From positions 457-53,981 of the forward strand of contig DUBB01000052.1 in assembly GCA_012960535.1 (NCBI GenBank): 53,525 nucleotides of DNA, in the 5' to 3' direction. Made by a program: the position numbers and the translations under genes. The notes under the pieces are model-generated. The model saw only the letters and a list, made by a program, of their open reading frames with translations. It did no database searches and was not told where the DNA came from. This DNA comes from Gammaproteobacteria bacterium. GTDB lineage: Bacteria; Pseudomonadota; Gammaproteobacteria; Pseudomonadales; Azotimanducaceae. Positions 1 through 6,217 of this stretch are shown in pieces (within the stretch, counting starts at the first letter, position 1; every line of letters begins with the position of its first letter).

Positions 1-242
1 GCCGCAATGTGCGATAGCGCAATGAGTGGGTCGATAAAGTTTGCATCCGAAGGTCCACCCATTTTTCCTTCCGGGTTGTAGGGATACTTTGATTCATAGT
101 CCACAGGCACGACGACATGCTCAAATGTCCAAACAGACTCGTAGTTCAACTGCTCCGCCAATTGAGCCAAACCAAGCATTTGCTCAAGTGAGACAATCCC
201 AACATTTATTGGGACTAGGCCAATTTTCATTCCTCTTGCCAT
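1..242 (-). CDS. LLM-class (luciferase-like, F420-type) oxidoreductase, N-terminal part only
   Basis: The gene runs off the left edge of the window, so only about 80 codons are present. It opens with MARGMKIGLVPINVG, the first beta strand of the luciferase-like monooxygenase TIM barrel, followed by a helix and the ESVWTFEH segment typical of the F420-dependent LLM subfamily, then DPLIALSHIA. The first ATG is preferred because AAAGGA lies 7 bases before it; the internal ATG four codons later has GAGGA directly abutting it, too close to serve as a ribosome site. Members use F420H2 or FMNH2 to reduce or oxidise diverse small molecules; the substrate cannot be read here. A TTGACA-containing motif lies about 90 bases upstream. 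Confidence 0.8.
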   Translation of the reverse strand, partial: MARGMKIGLVPINVGIVSLEQMLGLAQLAEQLNYESVWTFEHVVVPVDYESKYPYNPEGKMGGPSDANFIDPLIALSHIA

Positions 243-647
243 ACCAACATCCTTTATATTTTCAATTCGTTACTGTTTTTCCGACGATGGAACCATGCTT
301 TCGCTGCATATCGTTCTATATAGTGCATCGTCTGTCAATCTAACTGAACCGGCAAATGTTTCCACACCTCGGCCACCGTTCGACCTGAATTTATATTCAG
401 TGGATAGGAAGTTTAAACCGCATTTATCCCGGATTTCAAAAGTATCTTGATTGAGATTTTTTGCGAAAAGAAGTCCGTGGGGTCGTTTTTCGGTACGGGA
501 TCGTCAATGTCTGAATATCCAATGATCTACTGTCTTACAGGTGGCCTGGTTGATCACTGAAAAGGTTTTTGTTCCGCGCAAAGTTGATTTGGCTGTTTAT
601 CCGCGAATGTTTTAGGGTTGGCTAGCTGTCGACAGGCCCTTTTTTTT
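243..647. other. Intergenic region upstream of the LLM gene
   Basis: No convincing coding sequence is visible on either strand. It contains a perfect 6-4-6 palindrome (CTGAAT/ATTCAG, 385-400), which could be an operator, and a TTGACAGACGATGC motif read leftward (325-338). The right end has a CTGTCGACAG palindrome just before a run of eight Ts (about 629-647), a weak terminator-like structure on the plus strand. Confidence 0.4.
325..338 (-). promoter_or_regulatory. TTGACAGACGATGC element upstream of the LLM gene
   Basis: Read leftward, the site contains a perfect -35 hexamer TTGACA followed by GACGATGC and TATATA. A 13-of-14 match to the same element occurs at 4136-4149. The TATATA lies only 10 bases after TTGACA, so this is not a standard sigma-70 spacing; it could be an operator or an alternative promoter element. 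Its position about 85 bases before the LLM start codon suits control of that gene. Confidence 0.35.
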
Positions 648-695
648 GTGGAGCTAAGCGGGGTCGAACCGCTGGCCTCCACACTGCCAGCGTGC
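648..695 (-). pseudogene. 3' fragment of tRNA-Ala(GGC)
   Basis: Read leftward, the sequence contains an anticodon loop CTGGCAG (anticodon GGC), a T arm with stem AGCGG, loop TTCGACC and stem CCGCT, then the 3' acceptor strand TAGCTCC with discriminator A. The matching 5' acceptor strand (GGAGCTA or GGGGCTA) and D arm are absent in the expected 26 bases before the anticodon stem, and the encoded CCA is broken (ACA followed by As). This is the part of a tRNA gene that site-specific recombinases copy or displace at att sites, so it is best read as an integration scar rather than a working tRNA. Confidence 0.7.
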
Positions 696-718
696 CAAAA
701 AGCTAGTTCATCGATGAA

Positions 719-776
719 AGTGTCTGGGTGTGCGGACACTTAAGGTCAGCAGCGCCCACGCTCGGGGGCTGCTGGC
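719..776. other. Two adjacent hairpins after the beta-lactamase gene
   Basis: A 6-bp inverted repeat AGTGTC/GACACT (719-724, 735-740) is followed by a 9-bp stem GTCAGCAGC/GCTGCTGGC (745-753, 768-776; one G-T pair) with an inner CCC/GGG. They lie downstream of the leftward beta-lactamase gene but lack a T tract on that strand, so they are not canonical intrinsic terminators. Confidence 0.35.
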
Positions 777-807
777 TTGCTATTGGCCTAATATGTAGAA
801 GCCCCGT

Positions 808-1956
808 CTATGATTTCAGATTCTTATAAACTGCAGATTCAAAGTCTTTCAGCATAGCCACGGCGTGAGTATCGTAAAAAGGTAAAACCTGAGTTCCGAT
901 AACAGCGCAAAGATCGTTTTCACGGTCTATCCAGAAGTAGCTGTTAAACAAACCTGCCCAAGAAGCAGAACCTTTGGGGCGTCCTGATTCTGTTTGTGCT
1001 TCGTGCAGCAGAAAGCCTAAACCCCATTTGGCTGGTTGGCCAAAGCCCATGTCGAAGTCGTTACTCAAAGCCGGCATTTGCGTTGGACCGGGGGTAACGT
1101 TTAAATCACCAATGTGATTTTCAAACATCATATCCACTGTATAGGGCTGCAAAATCTTCGCACCGTCTAATGTGCCTTGATTCAGCAATGCCCGCATAAA
1201 CCGAAGGTAGTCCGTGATGGTTGAACTTAAGCCACCGCCGCCAGATACTGGTTCGCCAAGGTGTGGGATTACCGTTAGACCAGTCTCAGTTCTGGCGTGG
1301 ATCGCGGCACGCCTGGCGGCTTTTTCATCCGGCACGTTATAAGAGCTGTCATGCATGCCTAATGGGGCAAAAATGTGGTCTTGGAAATAAACGTCCAAAC
1401 CTTTACCGCTTAGGGTTTCGACAATGACACCAGCCCAATCAATACCAATACCGTATTCCCAGCGCTCTCCTGGAGAGAAACCAAGGGGTGCCGTCATACC
1501 GTTGCCACCTTCAGCAAAGAGGCTGTCTATTTGTTCACTGGCCACACGCTGCAATCCATTGGCATTCCATATCTCATACACATAACCGGATGTGTGGGTG
1601 AGTAGTTGGCGAGTGGTAGGGTTGCTTTTCGGCGAACTGAGCATAGGTTTGCCGTCATCATCAAAGCCATCCAAAACCTTAAGGTGCTCCAAATCAGGCA
1701 GGTAGGCGGTAATGGGCGTGTCCAGATCAATGAGCCCTTGCTCAACCAATTGCAGGGTGGCAACGGTGGTGATGGCCTTGGTCATGGAGGCAATGGCGAA
1801 AATAGTGTCTGTGGTCATGGCATCTGAAGCATCAAGACTGCGCAGACCAGCGGCACCCATATACAAAGGGCCGTCAGCATTAGCGACACCGGCCACCGCG
1901 CAAGGAAGATCGCCGCCGGCGATATGTTTTTCTAGAATTTGATCAATGTTTTGCAT
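808..1956 (-). CDS. Class C beta-lactamase-like serine hydrolase (family VIII esterase type)
   Basis: The 382-residue protein has the SxxK motif SMTK at residues 57-60 (Ser57 nucleophile, Lys60 base), HTSGY at 121-125 and a Tyr motif YGI at 168, which together place it in the beta-lactamase/PBP4* fold (Pfam Beta-lactamase). The third motif looks like the GGGGL loop of EstB-type esterases rather than KTG. No signal peptide is visible (MQNIDQILEKHIA), so it is probably cytoplasmic and more likely an esterase or transesterase than an antibiotic-destroying enzyme. AGGGA lies 9 bases before the ATG. It stands alone in the accessory region, with no operon partner. Substrate is unknown. Confidence 0.9.
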   Translation of the reverse strand: MQNIDQILEKHIAGGDLPCAVAGVANADGPLYMGAAGLRSLDASDAMTTDTIFAIASMTKAITTVATLQLVEQGLIDLDTPITAYLPDLEHLKVLDGFDDDGKPMLSSPKSNPTTRQLLTHTSGYVYEIWNANGLQRVASEQIDSLFAEGGNGMTAPLGFSPGERWEYGIGIDWAGVIVETLSGKGLDVYFQDHIFAPLGMHDSSYNVPDEKAARRAAIHARTETGLTVIPHLGEPVSGGGGLSSTITDYLRFMRALLNQGTLDGAKILQPYTVDMMFENHIGDLNVTPGPTQMPALSNDFDMGFGQPAKWGLGFLLHEAQTESGRPKGSASWAGLFNSYFWIDRENDLCAVIGTQVLPFYDTHAVAMLKDFESAVYKNLKS

Positions 1957-2504
1957 GTTTAGGCGTCCCTATTTTATTTGCTGTAGGTCGGTCAGTTGGG
2001 ATTTGTGATCCTTAGATGCTTACAGTTTTTGCATTTGACATCAACAGTCTGTTTGAGACTAATACATTGCGGCAAAGGCTAACGGGACAGCTACTTTGCG
2101 AAGATAGGATAGATAAACCACATTGCCGAAGAACGGTCATGTATGGTGATGGCTGATGATCATTCAAATTTAGGACACCGTGATGTGGTAATTCTTTTTG
2201 ATGGTCAATGACTGCCATGGTGTTGATCTACTAGCCTACAGACTGTTGTCTTGATCACTTAGGCGGTTTAAAGGTCGGGCAGGGGTGTTTTGGCTTGTTC
2301 GTCCGAGCCTGTTTTAGAATTGGATAGCTGTCGCCGTTTTAATCTGTGGTGGTTGCGAACTGGGTGCGCCCTTATGTGATCGAGGATCTTTTGAATTACG
2401 ACGCGGTCGGTGATGTAACTGGGCGGCCCCCAGCTATGACATGCATAGTACGATAGGATTTGATTTGGGCGATCCTTATTCCACGGCAATAAGAATAAAA
2501 ATTT
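1957..2504. other. Spacer between beta-lactamase and YeeE genes
   Basis: No complete gene is visible. The right half carries a leftward coding relic that may be an IS91-like transposase tail (listed separately). The rest shows no recognisable structure, and no good sigma-70 promoter for the rightward YeeE gene could be picked out. Confidence 0.4.
2268..2426 (-). pseudogene. Possible C-terminal relic of an IS91-like transposase
   Basis: A leftward reading frame contains YITDRVVIQKILDHIRAHP followed by a basic, polar tail and a stop. The pattern of a 'VI-KIL-H' helix about 35 residues from the C-terminus is common in IS91/IS801-family Y2 transposases and their relatives. Nothing upstream in the same frame resembles the catalytic or zinc-binding domains, so if the match is right this is a short remnant. 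The similarity is by eye and weak. Confidence 0.3.
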
Positions 2505-3692
2505 ATGCACACAAATATTTCTCCGATCACATTAATCAAAAACAATCCCGGGAACGCATTGTTTACTGTTGGCTATGGATTGAGCATTTTGGCAATGTTC
2601 ACCTTAGTTGGTACTAAACAGGGAAACCTGTACATCATCGGTAGCGCGATAGGATTAGTTTTATATCAAGCCAGTTTCGGTTTTACAGCGGGTTTTAGCA
2701 ACATTATAAACAATTGCAAAACTCGAAATTTAAGAGCTCAAATGCTGATGCTTAGCGCTGCCAGCATTTTGATGTTACCCATGTTTTCTCAAGGTGAGTT
2801 TATGGGCACCCAACTTACAGGAAAACTAACCCCAATCAGCACCGCAATGGCGGCAGGTGCATTTATTTTTGGCATAGGCATGCAGCTTGGTGGCGGTTGT
2901 GCCTCCGGCACACTTGTCCATCTGGGTTCTGGCAGCCTGCGCATGGGTATTACTCTATTGGGTTTTGTCGTAGGTTCACTCATCGGAACTTTCCATGTAC
3001 CTTGGTGGAATGAGTTCCCATCACTTGGTAAATTTTCAATGATCGATGACTGGGGGCTAACATCCGCTCTGATCATAAATCTCAGTATCGCGGGCGTCTT
3101 GTGGATCGGCTTCCTCGTGCTCGAAAAGAAAGTTCATAACAAAATCGAACCCCTGAGTGAAAGCAACAGCGAAAAGAAACAAGGTTTTTTAACAAACCAC
3201 TGGCCATTGATAGTGGGCGTGTTACTTCTAGCTATACTCAATTTAACGACACTCCTGGTAAAGGGAAAACCATGGGGAGTGACCTCGGGTTTTGCGTTGT
3301 GGGGAGCTAAGATATTTAGCTTTTTTGGAGGAGATCTCTCAAGTTATGAATATTGGCAAAGTGCATCCTGGGCTAAAGCTTTAAGCGCGCCAGTACTCAA
3401 GCACAGTACTTCAGTGATGAATTTTGGCTTGGTTATCGGAATCTGGTGGGCAGCAAGCGTGAGCGGCAAAATGTCGGTTAGCTATAAGGCTTCTGGCCTA
3501 CTCATAGGCCGCCTGATTCTGGGTGGATTATTATTGGGCTATGGAGCCAGGCTCGCCTCTGGTTGTAATATTGGCGCCTACTTCAGCGGTATTGCTTCAG
3601 GTAGCTTGCATGGCTGGGTCTGGTTTGCTGTCGCAATGCTCGGAAATATACTTGGATTCAAACTCAAAAATACTGTGTTTGCTGAAGACTAA
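2505..3692 (+). CDS. YeeE/YedE family (TsuA-type) thiosulfate/sulfur permease
   Basis: This 395-residue polytopic membrane protein has two halves, each with the family's signature cysteine motif: GGGCASGTLVHLGSG (Cys132) and ASGCNIGAYFSG (Cys354). In the characterised TsuA such cysteines line the path that passes thiosulfate across the membrane. Hydrophobic segments run through most of the chain, with a charged loop near residues 200-225. TsuA is usually paired with a TusA-like TsuB protein; none follows here, where the downstream DNA is a decayed dehydrogenase gene. The ribosome site is weak (AATAAGAA before the ATG). It may be a transferred gene that works with a TusA encoded elsewhere. Confidence 0.85.
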   Translation: MHTNISPITLIKNNPGNALFTVGYGLSILAMFTLVGTKQGNLYIIGSAIGLVLYQASFGFTAGFSNIINNCKTRNLRAQMLMLSAASILMLPMFSQGEFMGTQLTGKLTPISTAMAAGAFIFGIGMQLGGGCASGTLVHLGSGSLRMGITLLGFVVGSLIGTFHVPWWNEFPSLGKFSMIDDWGLTSALIINLSIAGVLWIGFLVLEKKVHNKIEPLSESNSEKKQGFLTNHWPLIVGVLLLAILNLTTLLVKGKPWGVTSGFALWGAKIFSFFGGDLSSYEYWQSASWAKALSAPVLKHSTSVMNFGLVIGIWWAASVSGKMSVSYKASGLLIGRLILGGLLLGYGARLASGCNIGAYFSGIASGSLHGWVWFAVAMLGNILGFKLKNTVFAED

Positions 3693-3849
3693 GAATCCAT
3701 CTGCAACATTTTACGCAAAAAATAGCGCTTTTGTTAAATCCAGAACTTCAAGGCCAAATCAGATGTCCGGGTCGTCACTGATACCCATATCTTTCTGGAA
3801 TGTGACGTTGCTGGAAGTGATCCGCAGTAAAAGATATTTGGAAACTGGC

Positions 3850-4091
3850 AAGAAAACGTGGTTAATTCTTGCTATACCCACGGCCGTTGAAATCAGAGTG
3901 ATGCGCAGCCTGGAAGAAGGTTTTGCCCCAGGTGATGCTGAAATGGCCAGAGAAGGCATGCGGGCAAACATACCTCTGGACCGTATGCGGAACCTCACGA
4001 CATCGCGAAGGTCATGCTTTTTCTGGCGCCAGATGATAGCGACTCTGTAACGGGCTCTGTTTATATGGCGGATGGAGGCGCCCCGGCGTGA
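3850..4091 (+). pseudogene. Frameshifted C-terminal relic of a short-chain dehydrogenase/reductase
   Basis: Pieces of one SDR protein appear in successive frames: NVVNS, then PTAVEIRVMRSLEEGF...GMRANIPLDR, then YAEPHDIAKVMLFLAP...VTGSVYMADGGAPA and a TGA stop. These match the region from the 'RVNS' strand to the C-terminus of SDR enzymes in correct order, with a one-base shift near 3982 and another near 3875. The Rossmann glycine motif and the YxxxK catalytic pair are missing, so no functional enzyme can be made. It lies directly after the YeeE gene, pointing the same way, suggesting deletion of a longer catabolic cluster. Confidence 0.7.
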
Positions 4092-4135
4092 CGATTTTAC
4101 TAAGTCGCCCAAATAATCGTTTCATGTTCAGTATC

Positions 4136-4149
4136 GCGTCGTCTGTCAA
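4136..4149 (-). promoter_or_regulatory. Second copy of the TTGACAGACGAYGC element
   Basis: The site matches the element upstream of the LLM gene at 13 of 14 positions and is again read leftward. No intact gene begins downstream of it on that strand; the DNA there is antisense to the dehydrogenase relic. It may be the orphaned regulatory site of a deleted gene. Confidence 0.3.
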
Positions 4150-4227
4150 GCGTATAGCCAACATAAATGTCAATTCCTGCCAGTGAGGGCCACAAACGTG
4201 AACTCATGAATTCATAACCTCACCAAA

Positions 4228-4434
4228 TCATATTCGCCGCCTCTTTTTTAAAGGTGAGTTGACGATTCCCCGATGCACTAAGGTATTGAGTTCATTACTG
4301 ATCTGACTTCTTGAGACCTTGCGGGAATACTTTTTGTCGTTATTCACGAGTTCAAGCAATTCACGAGAGGTACGCGGTCGCTCGTCTAAGTAAGGAAGTA
4401 AGGAAGTAAGGAAGTAAGGAAGTAAGGAAGTAGC
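4228..4434 (-). pseudogene. Orphan winged-helix-like reading frame without a start codon
   Basis: After the octamer repeats, a leftward frame reads DERPRTSRELLELVNNDKK...SRSQISNELNTLVHRGIV and ends KKRRRI with a TGA stop. The alternation of short helices (SRELLELV, SRSQISNELNTLV) followed by HRGIV resembles the helix-turn-helix and start of the wing of a DNA-binding domain, and the basic tail fits. There is no ATG in frame; upstream codons are the repeat-encoded LPYFLTSL pattern, preceded by TAG. It is in the same frame as the recombinase relic immediately upstream. I do not recognise the family; it could be a decayed regulator or a gene fused by deletion. Confidence 0.4.
4388..4432. repeat. 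Octanucleotide tandem repeat (AAGTAAGG), 5.6 copies
   Basis: Five perfect copies and one partial copy of AAGTAAGG stand head to tail. Because 8 is not a multiple of 3, gain or loss of one unit changes the reading frame across it, as in contingency loci of phase-variable genes. Read leftward the array is open and encodes a repeating LPYFLTSL octapeptide. It sits exactly between the recombinase relic and the winged-helix-like frame. Confidence 0.95.
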
Positions 4435-4581
4435 CTAGATGCTGGAGTGTCCCAGCAACTCTTTCAACACATACAGGTCAACACCCTTCATTACCAATTT
4501 GCTGGCAAAGGAGTGTCTGAGGTCGTGGAAGCGAAAGTGCTATAACCCGGCTGCTTTTCTTAAGCCATTCCAGCTATTTTT
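4435..4581 (-). pseudogene. Tyrosine recombinase (phage-type integrase) C-terminal relic
   Basis: In one frame: KNSWNGLRKAAGL, a TAG stop (4542-4540), then [34 protein letters not shown] and a second TAG. This is the box II region of tyrosine recombinases, with the catalytic Arg and His of HDLRH and the His of LGHSS. The final Tyr, about nine residues after GHSS, is missing. The second TAG stands where integrases often have Gln (GHSSIQ), so CAG to TAG could explain it. The fragment begins one base after the stop codon of the cation exporter gene, marking a deletion junction. It cannot encode an active enzyme. Confidence 0.85.
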
Positions 4582-4582
4582 T

Positions 4583-5503
4583 TCATGTGCTGAAGTTGTC
4601 GCGCTGCTCGGGAAGGCCTAGGGGGTCCGCATGAATGATGATCTCGCAGTCCGGGAATGACTCGAGAATGGCAGTTTCGACTTCATCCATAATGTGATGT
4701 GCACGCAAGAGGGTGATGTCTGGCTGCATTTCTAAGTGAAACTGGACGATGTAGTGACTGCCACCAAAGCGTGTTCTCATGTCATGCAGACCCCTCACGT
4801 CAGCGTGTGAGCATGCCAGTGCTGCTATTTCATCGCGATCCTGCTCTGGTATTTCGTGATCGAGCAGTATTTTCAGCGATCGACGGGCAATATATGAGGC
4901 GCTATAGAGAACAAATATCGCGATCAGCAGACCCACAAAGGGATCAATTAGCAGTTCACCGGTCCAGCTTGTGAGCACTATAGAAAGCGCCACCACGACA
5001 TTGATGAAGAGGTCCGATTGATAGTGTGCTGCGTCAGCGCTGATTGCAACCGATCCAGTGCGTCGAGCGACGTAGTGCTGAAAAATCACCAGCAAAAGTG
5101 TAGCAACCGTCGCAAATGCAATTACACCAAGCCCAATCTCGGGTGCCACAATTTCCTGCGGTTCAGCAATTCTGCGTATTGCCTCGTAGCACACGTAGCT
5201 CCCGGATCCTGCGATTATCAGCGCCTGCACCAGCGCGGCCAAGCCTTCTGACTTGCCATGCCCGAACCGATGTTCATTATCAGCGGGCGCTAGTGAGTAG
5301 CGCACGGCAAAGAAAGTAACGGAGGAGGCTAACACATCGAGAATAGAGTCTGCCAGAGAACTGAGCACCGATACCGACTGGGTCTCCTGCCAGCCCCATC
5401 CTTTCAAAACCACCAGTAAGAGCGCGAGTACGAGCGAGGCGTAGCTAGCTGACTTGATTAGCACGGCGCGATGGGCAGCGTTAGGTTCGATGGTGATATT
5501 CAT
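4583..5503 (-). CDS. fieF: FieF-type cation diffusion facilitator (Zn/Fe/Mn exporter)
   Basis: The protein resembles FieF over its whole length (306 residues from the chosen start). Metal-site residues are present: Asp52 and Asp56 in LADSILD and His160 and Asp164 in HYQSD; NEHRFGHGK lies between transmembrane helices 2 and 3. The cytoplasmic C-terminal domain ends with IIIHADP. It would export divalent metal in exchange for protons across the inner membrane. The start MNITIEPNAA fits family alignment; upstream in-frame ATGs at 5545 and 5566 would add 14 or 21 residues unlike the family, and no candidate has a clear ribosome site. The stop abuts the integrase relic. Confidence 0.88.
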   Translation of the reverse strand: MNITIEPNAAHRAVLIKSASYASLVLALLLVVLKGWGWQETQSVSVLSSLADSILDVLASSVTFFAVRYSLAPADNEHRFGHGKSEGLAALVQALIIAGSGSYVCYEAIRRIAEPQEIVAPEIGLGVIAFATVATLLLVIFQHYVARRTGSVAISADAAHYQSDLFINVVVALSIVLTSWTGELLIDPFVGLLIAIFVLYSASYIARRSLKILLDHEIPEQDRDEIAALACSHADVRGLHDMRTRFGGSHYIVQFHLEMQPDITLLRAHHIMDEVETAILESFPDCEIIIHADPLGLPEQRDNFST

Positions 5504-5559
5504 GTAGTTGAATTGTACTGAAATGCTCCCTCTGACACACTTCATTCCATTCAGCTTTT

Positions 5560-5588
5560 TCAACATAATTCTGTGAGCACACTATAAT
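5560..5588 (+). promoter_or_regulatory. Predicted sigma-70 promoter of the XRE regulator gene
   Basis: TCAACA (4 of 6 consensus) and a perfect TATAAT are 17 bases apart, with the regulator's GTG start about 45 bases downstream. The complementary strand reads TATAGT at nearly the same place, so divergent initiation toward the cation exporter gene is possible. Confidence 0.5.
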
Positions 5589-5633
5589 TACTCCCTCGCT
5601 AGGCAATAGCTTTCTTTAAGGAAACAGAAAACG

Positions 5634-5849
5634 GTGATCCGCATCCTTTTCAAGCAGGCATTAGATGAGAAGTCCTTTCGGGATGGACGTCGTATTACTT
5701 TGAATGAGGTCAGCGAGGAGATAAGAATATCCGGGCCAACATTGACCAGGATTTCAAACGTTCCGGGTTGCAACACAAACACGGAAACGATCAGTGCCTT
5801 GTGTGATTACTTTGAGATTGAGCCGGGTGAACTGCTTAAGAAGGTGTGA
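5634..5849 (+). CDS. Small XRE/Cro-CI family helix-turn-helix regulator
   Basis: The 71-residue protein is a single helix-turn-helix domain: LNEVSEEIRISGPTLTRIS forms the helix-turn-recognition helix and ISALCDYFEIEPGELL the typical closing helices ('LC-YF---PG-LL') of small XRE regulators such as HTH_26. It starts with GTG; AAGGA lies 12 bases upstream. It probably binds DNA as a dimer. It diverges from the fieF-like gene across a short promoter region, so regulation of metal export or of itself is plausible but unproven. It might equally be a leftover of the neighbouring mobile element. Confidence 0.8.
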   Translation: MIRILFKQALDEKSFRDGRRITLNEVSEEIRISGPTLTRISNVPGCNTNTETISALCDYFEIEPGELLKKV

Positions 5850-5913
5850 ACTTCGGGTGCGAGTTTGGGCACGGTTTGGACACAACTGAAATTCAGGGAG
5901 TAGCCTCTCGCGA

Positions 5914-5969
5914 TTTTCACCTGCGGTGAAAACGCTGTCGGCCTCGACTTTCTTCGCTTTGCGAAGAAA
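5914..5969. other. Two perfect hairpins 3' of tRNA-Met
   Basis: TTTTCACC-TGC-GGTGAAAA (8-3-8, 5914-5932) and TTTCTTCGC-TTT-GCGAAGAAA (9-3-9, 5949-5969) are both perfect. They lie between the end of the XRE gene and the 3' end of the leftward tRNA-Met, so they could end or protect both transcripts. Neither has a long T tract outside the stem, though the first ends in AAAAT on the minus strand. Confidence 0.5.
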
Positions 5970-5975
5970 CCGAGT

Positions 5976-6052
5976 TGGTAGCTACGGGTGGACTTGAACC
6001 ACCGACCCCAGCATTATGAATGCTGTGCTCTAACCAGCTGAGCTACGTAGCC
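5976..6052 (-). tRNA. tRNA-Met(CAT), elongator
   Basis: A complete 77-base cloverleaf: acceptor GGCTACG/CGTAGCT, D arm GCTC..GAGC, anticodon stem CAGCA/TGCTG around loop TTCATAA (anticodon CAT), T arm GGTGG-TTCAAGT-CCACC and an encoded ACCA end. The 5' half GGCTACGTAGCTCAG matches elongator tRNA-Met rather than the initiator (CGCGGGG) or the lysidine-modified Ile(CAT) form. Confidence 0.96.
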
Positions 6053-6217
6053 ATACCATGAGAAGCTGCGAATTTTGCTTCGTCATTAAGGTCATGTCAA
6101 GGTAACTGGTCGGGCCGCCGTAAAAACCCGAATATTTCCCAGTCACTGATCACCTACAGCAGTCAAACAATCACACCCATACAGCTATCCTGCGAGCATT
6201 CAGGCTACGCCTGCTTT

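Noticed and set aside
41..343. Rightward 100-codon open frame at the left edge
   Set aside because: It is antisense to the LLM oxidoreductase N-terminus and its product shows no domain-like pattern.
2012..2218. Leftward 68-codon open frame between the beta-lactamase and YeeE genes
   Set aside because: No recognisable motif, no ribosome site and unlike the relic in the neighbouring frame.
3523..4050. Rightward 175-codon open frame overlapping the end of the YeeE gene
   Set aside because: Its first part is YeeE read out of frame. Only the later part, from about residue 115, is meaningful and is one frame of the SDR relic.
4388..4432. CRISPR-like array
   Set aside because: The units are 8 bases with no spacers between them; it is a simple tandem repeat.
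4439..4621. Rightward 60-codon open frame
   Set aside because: Antisense to the recombinase relic, which has real motif content on the minus strand.
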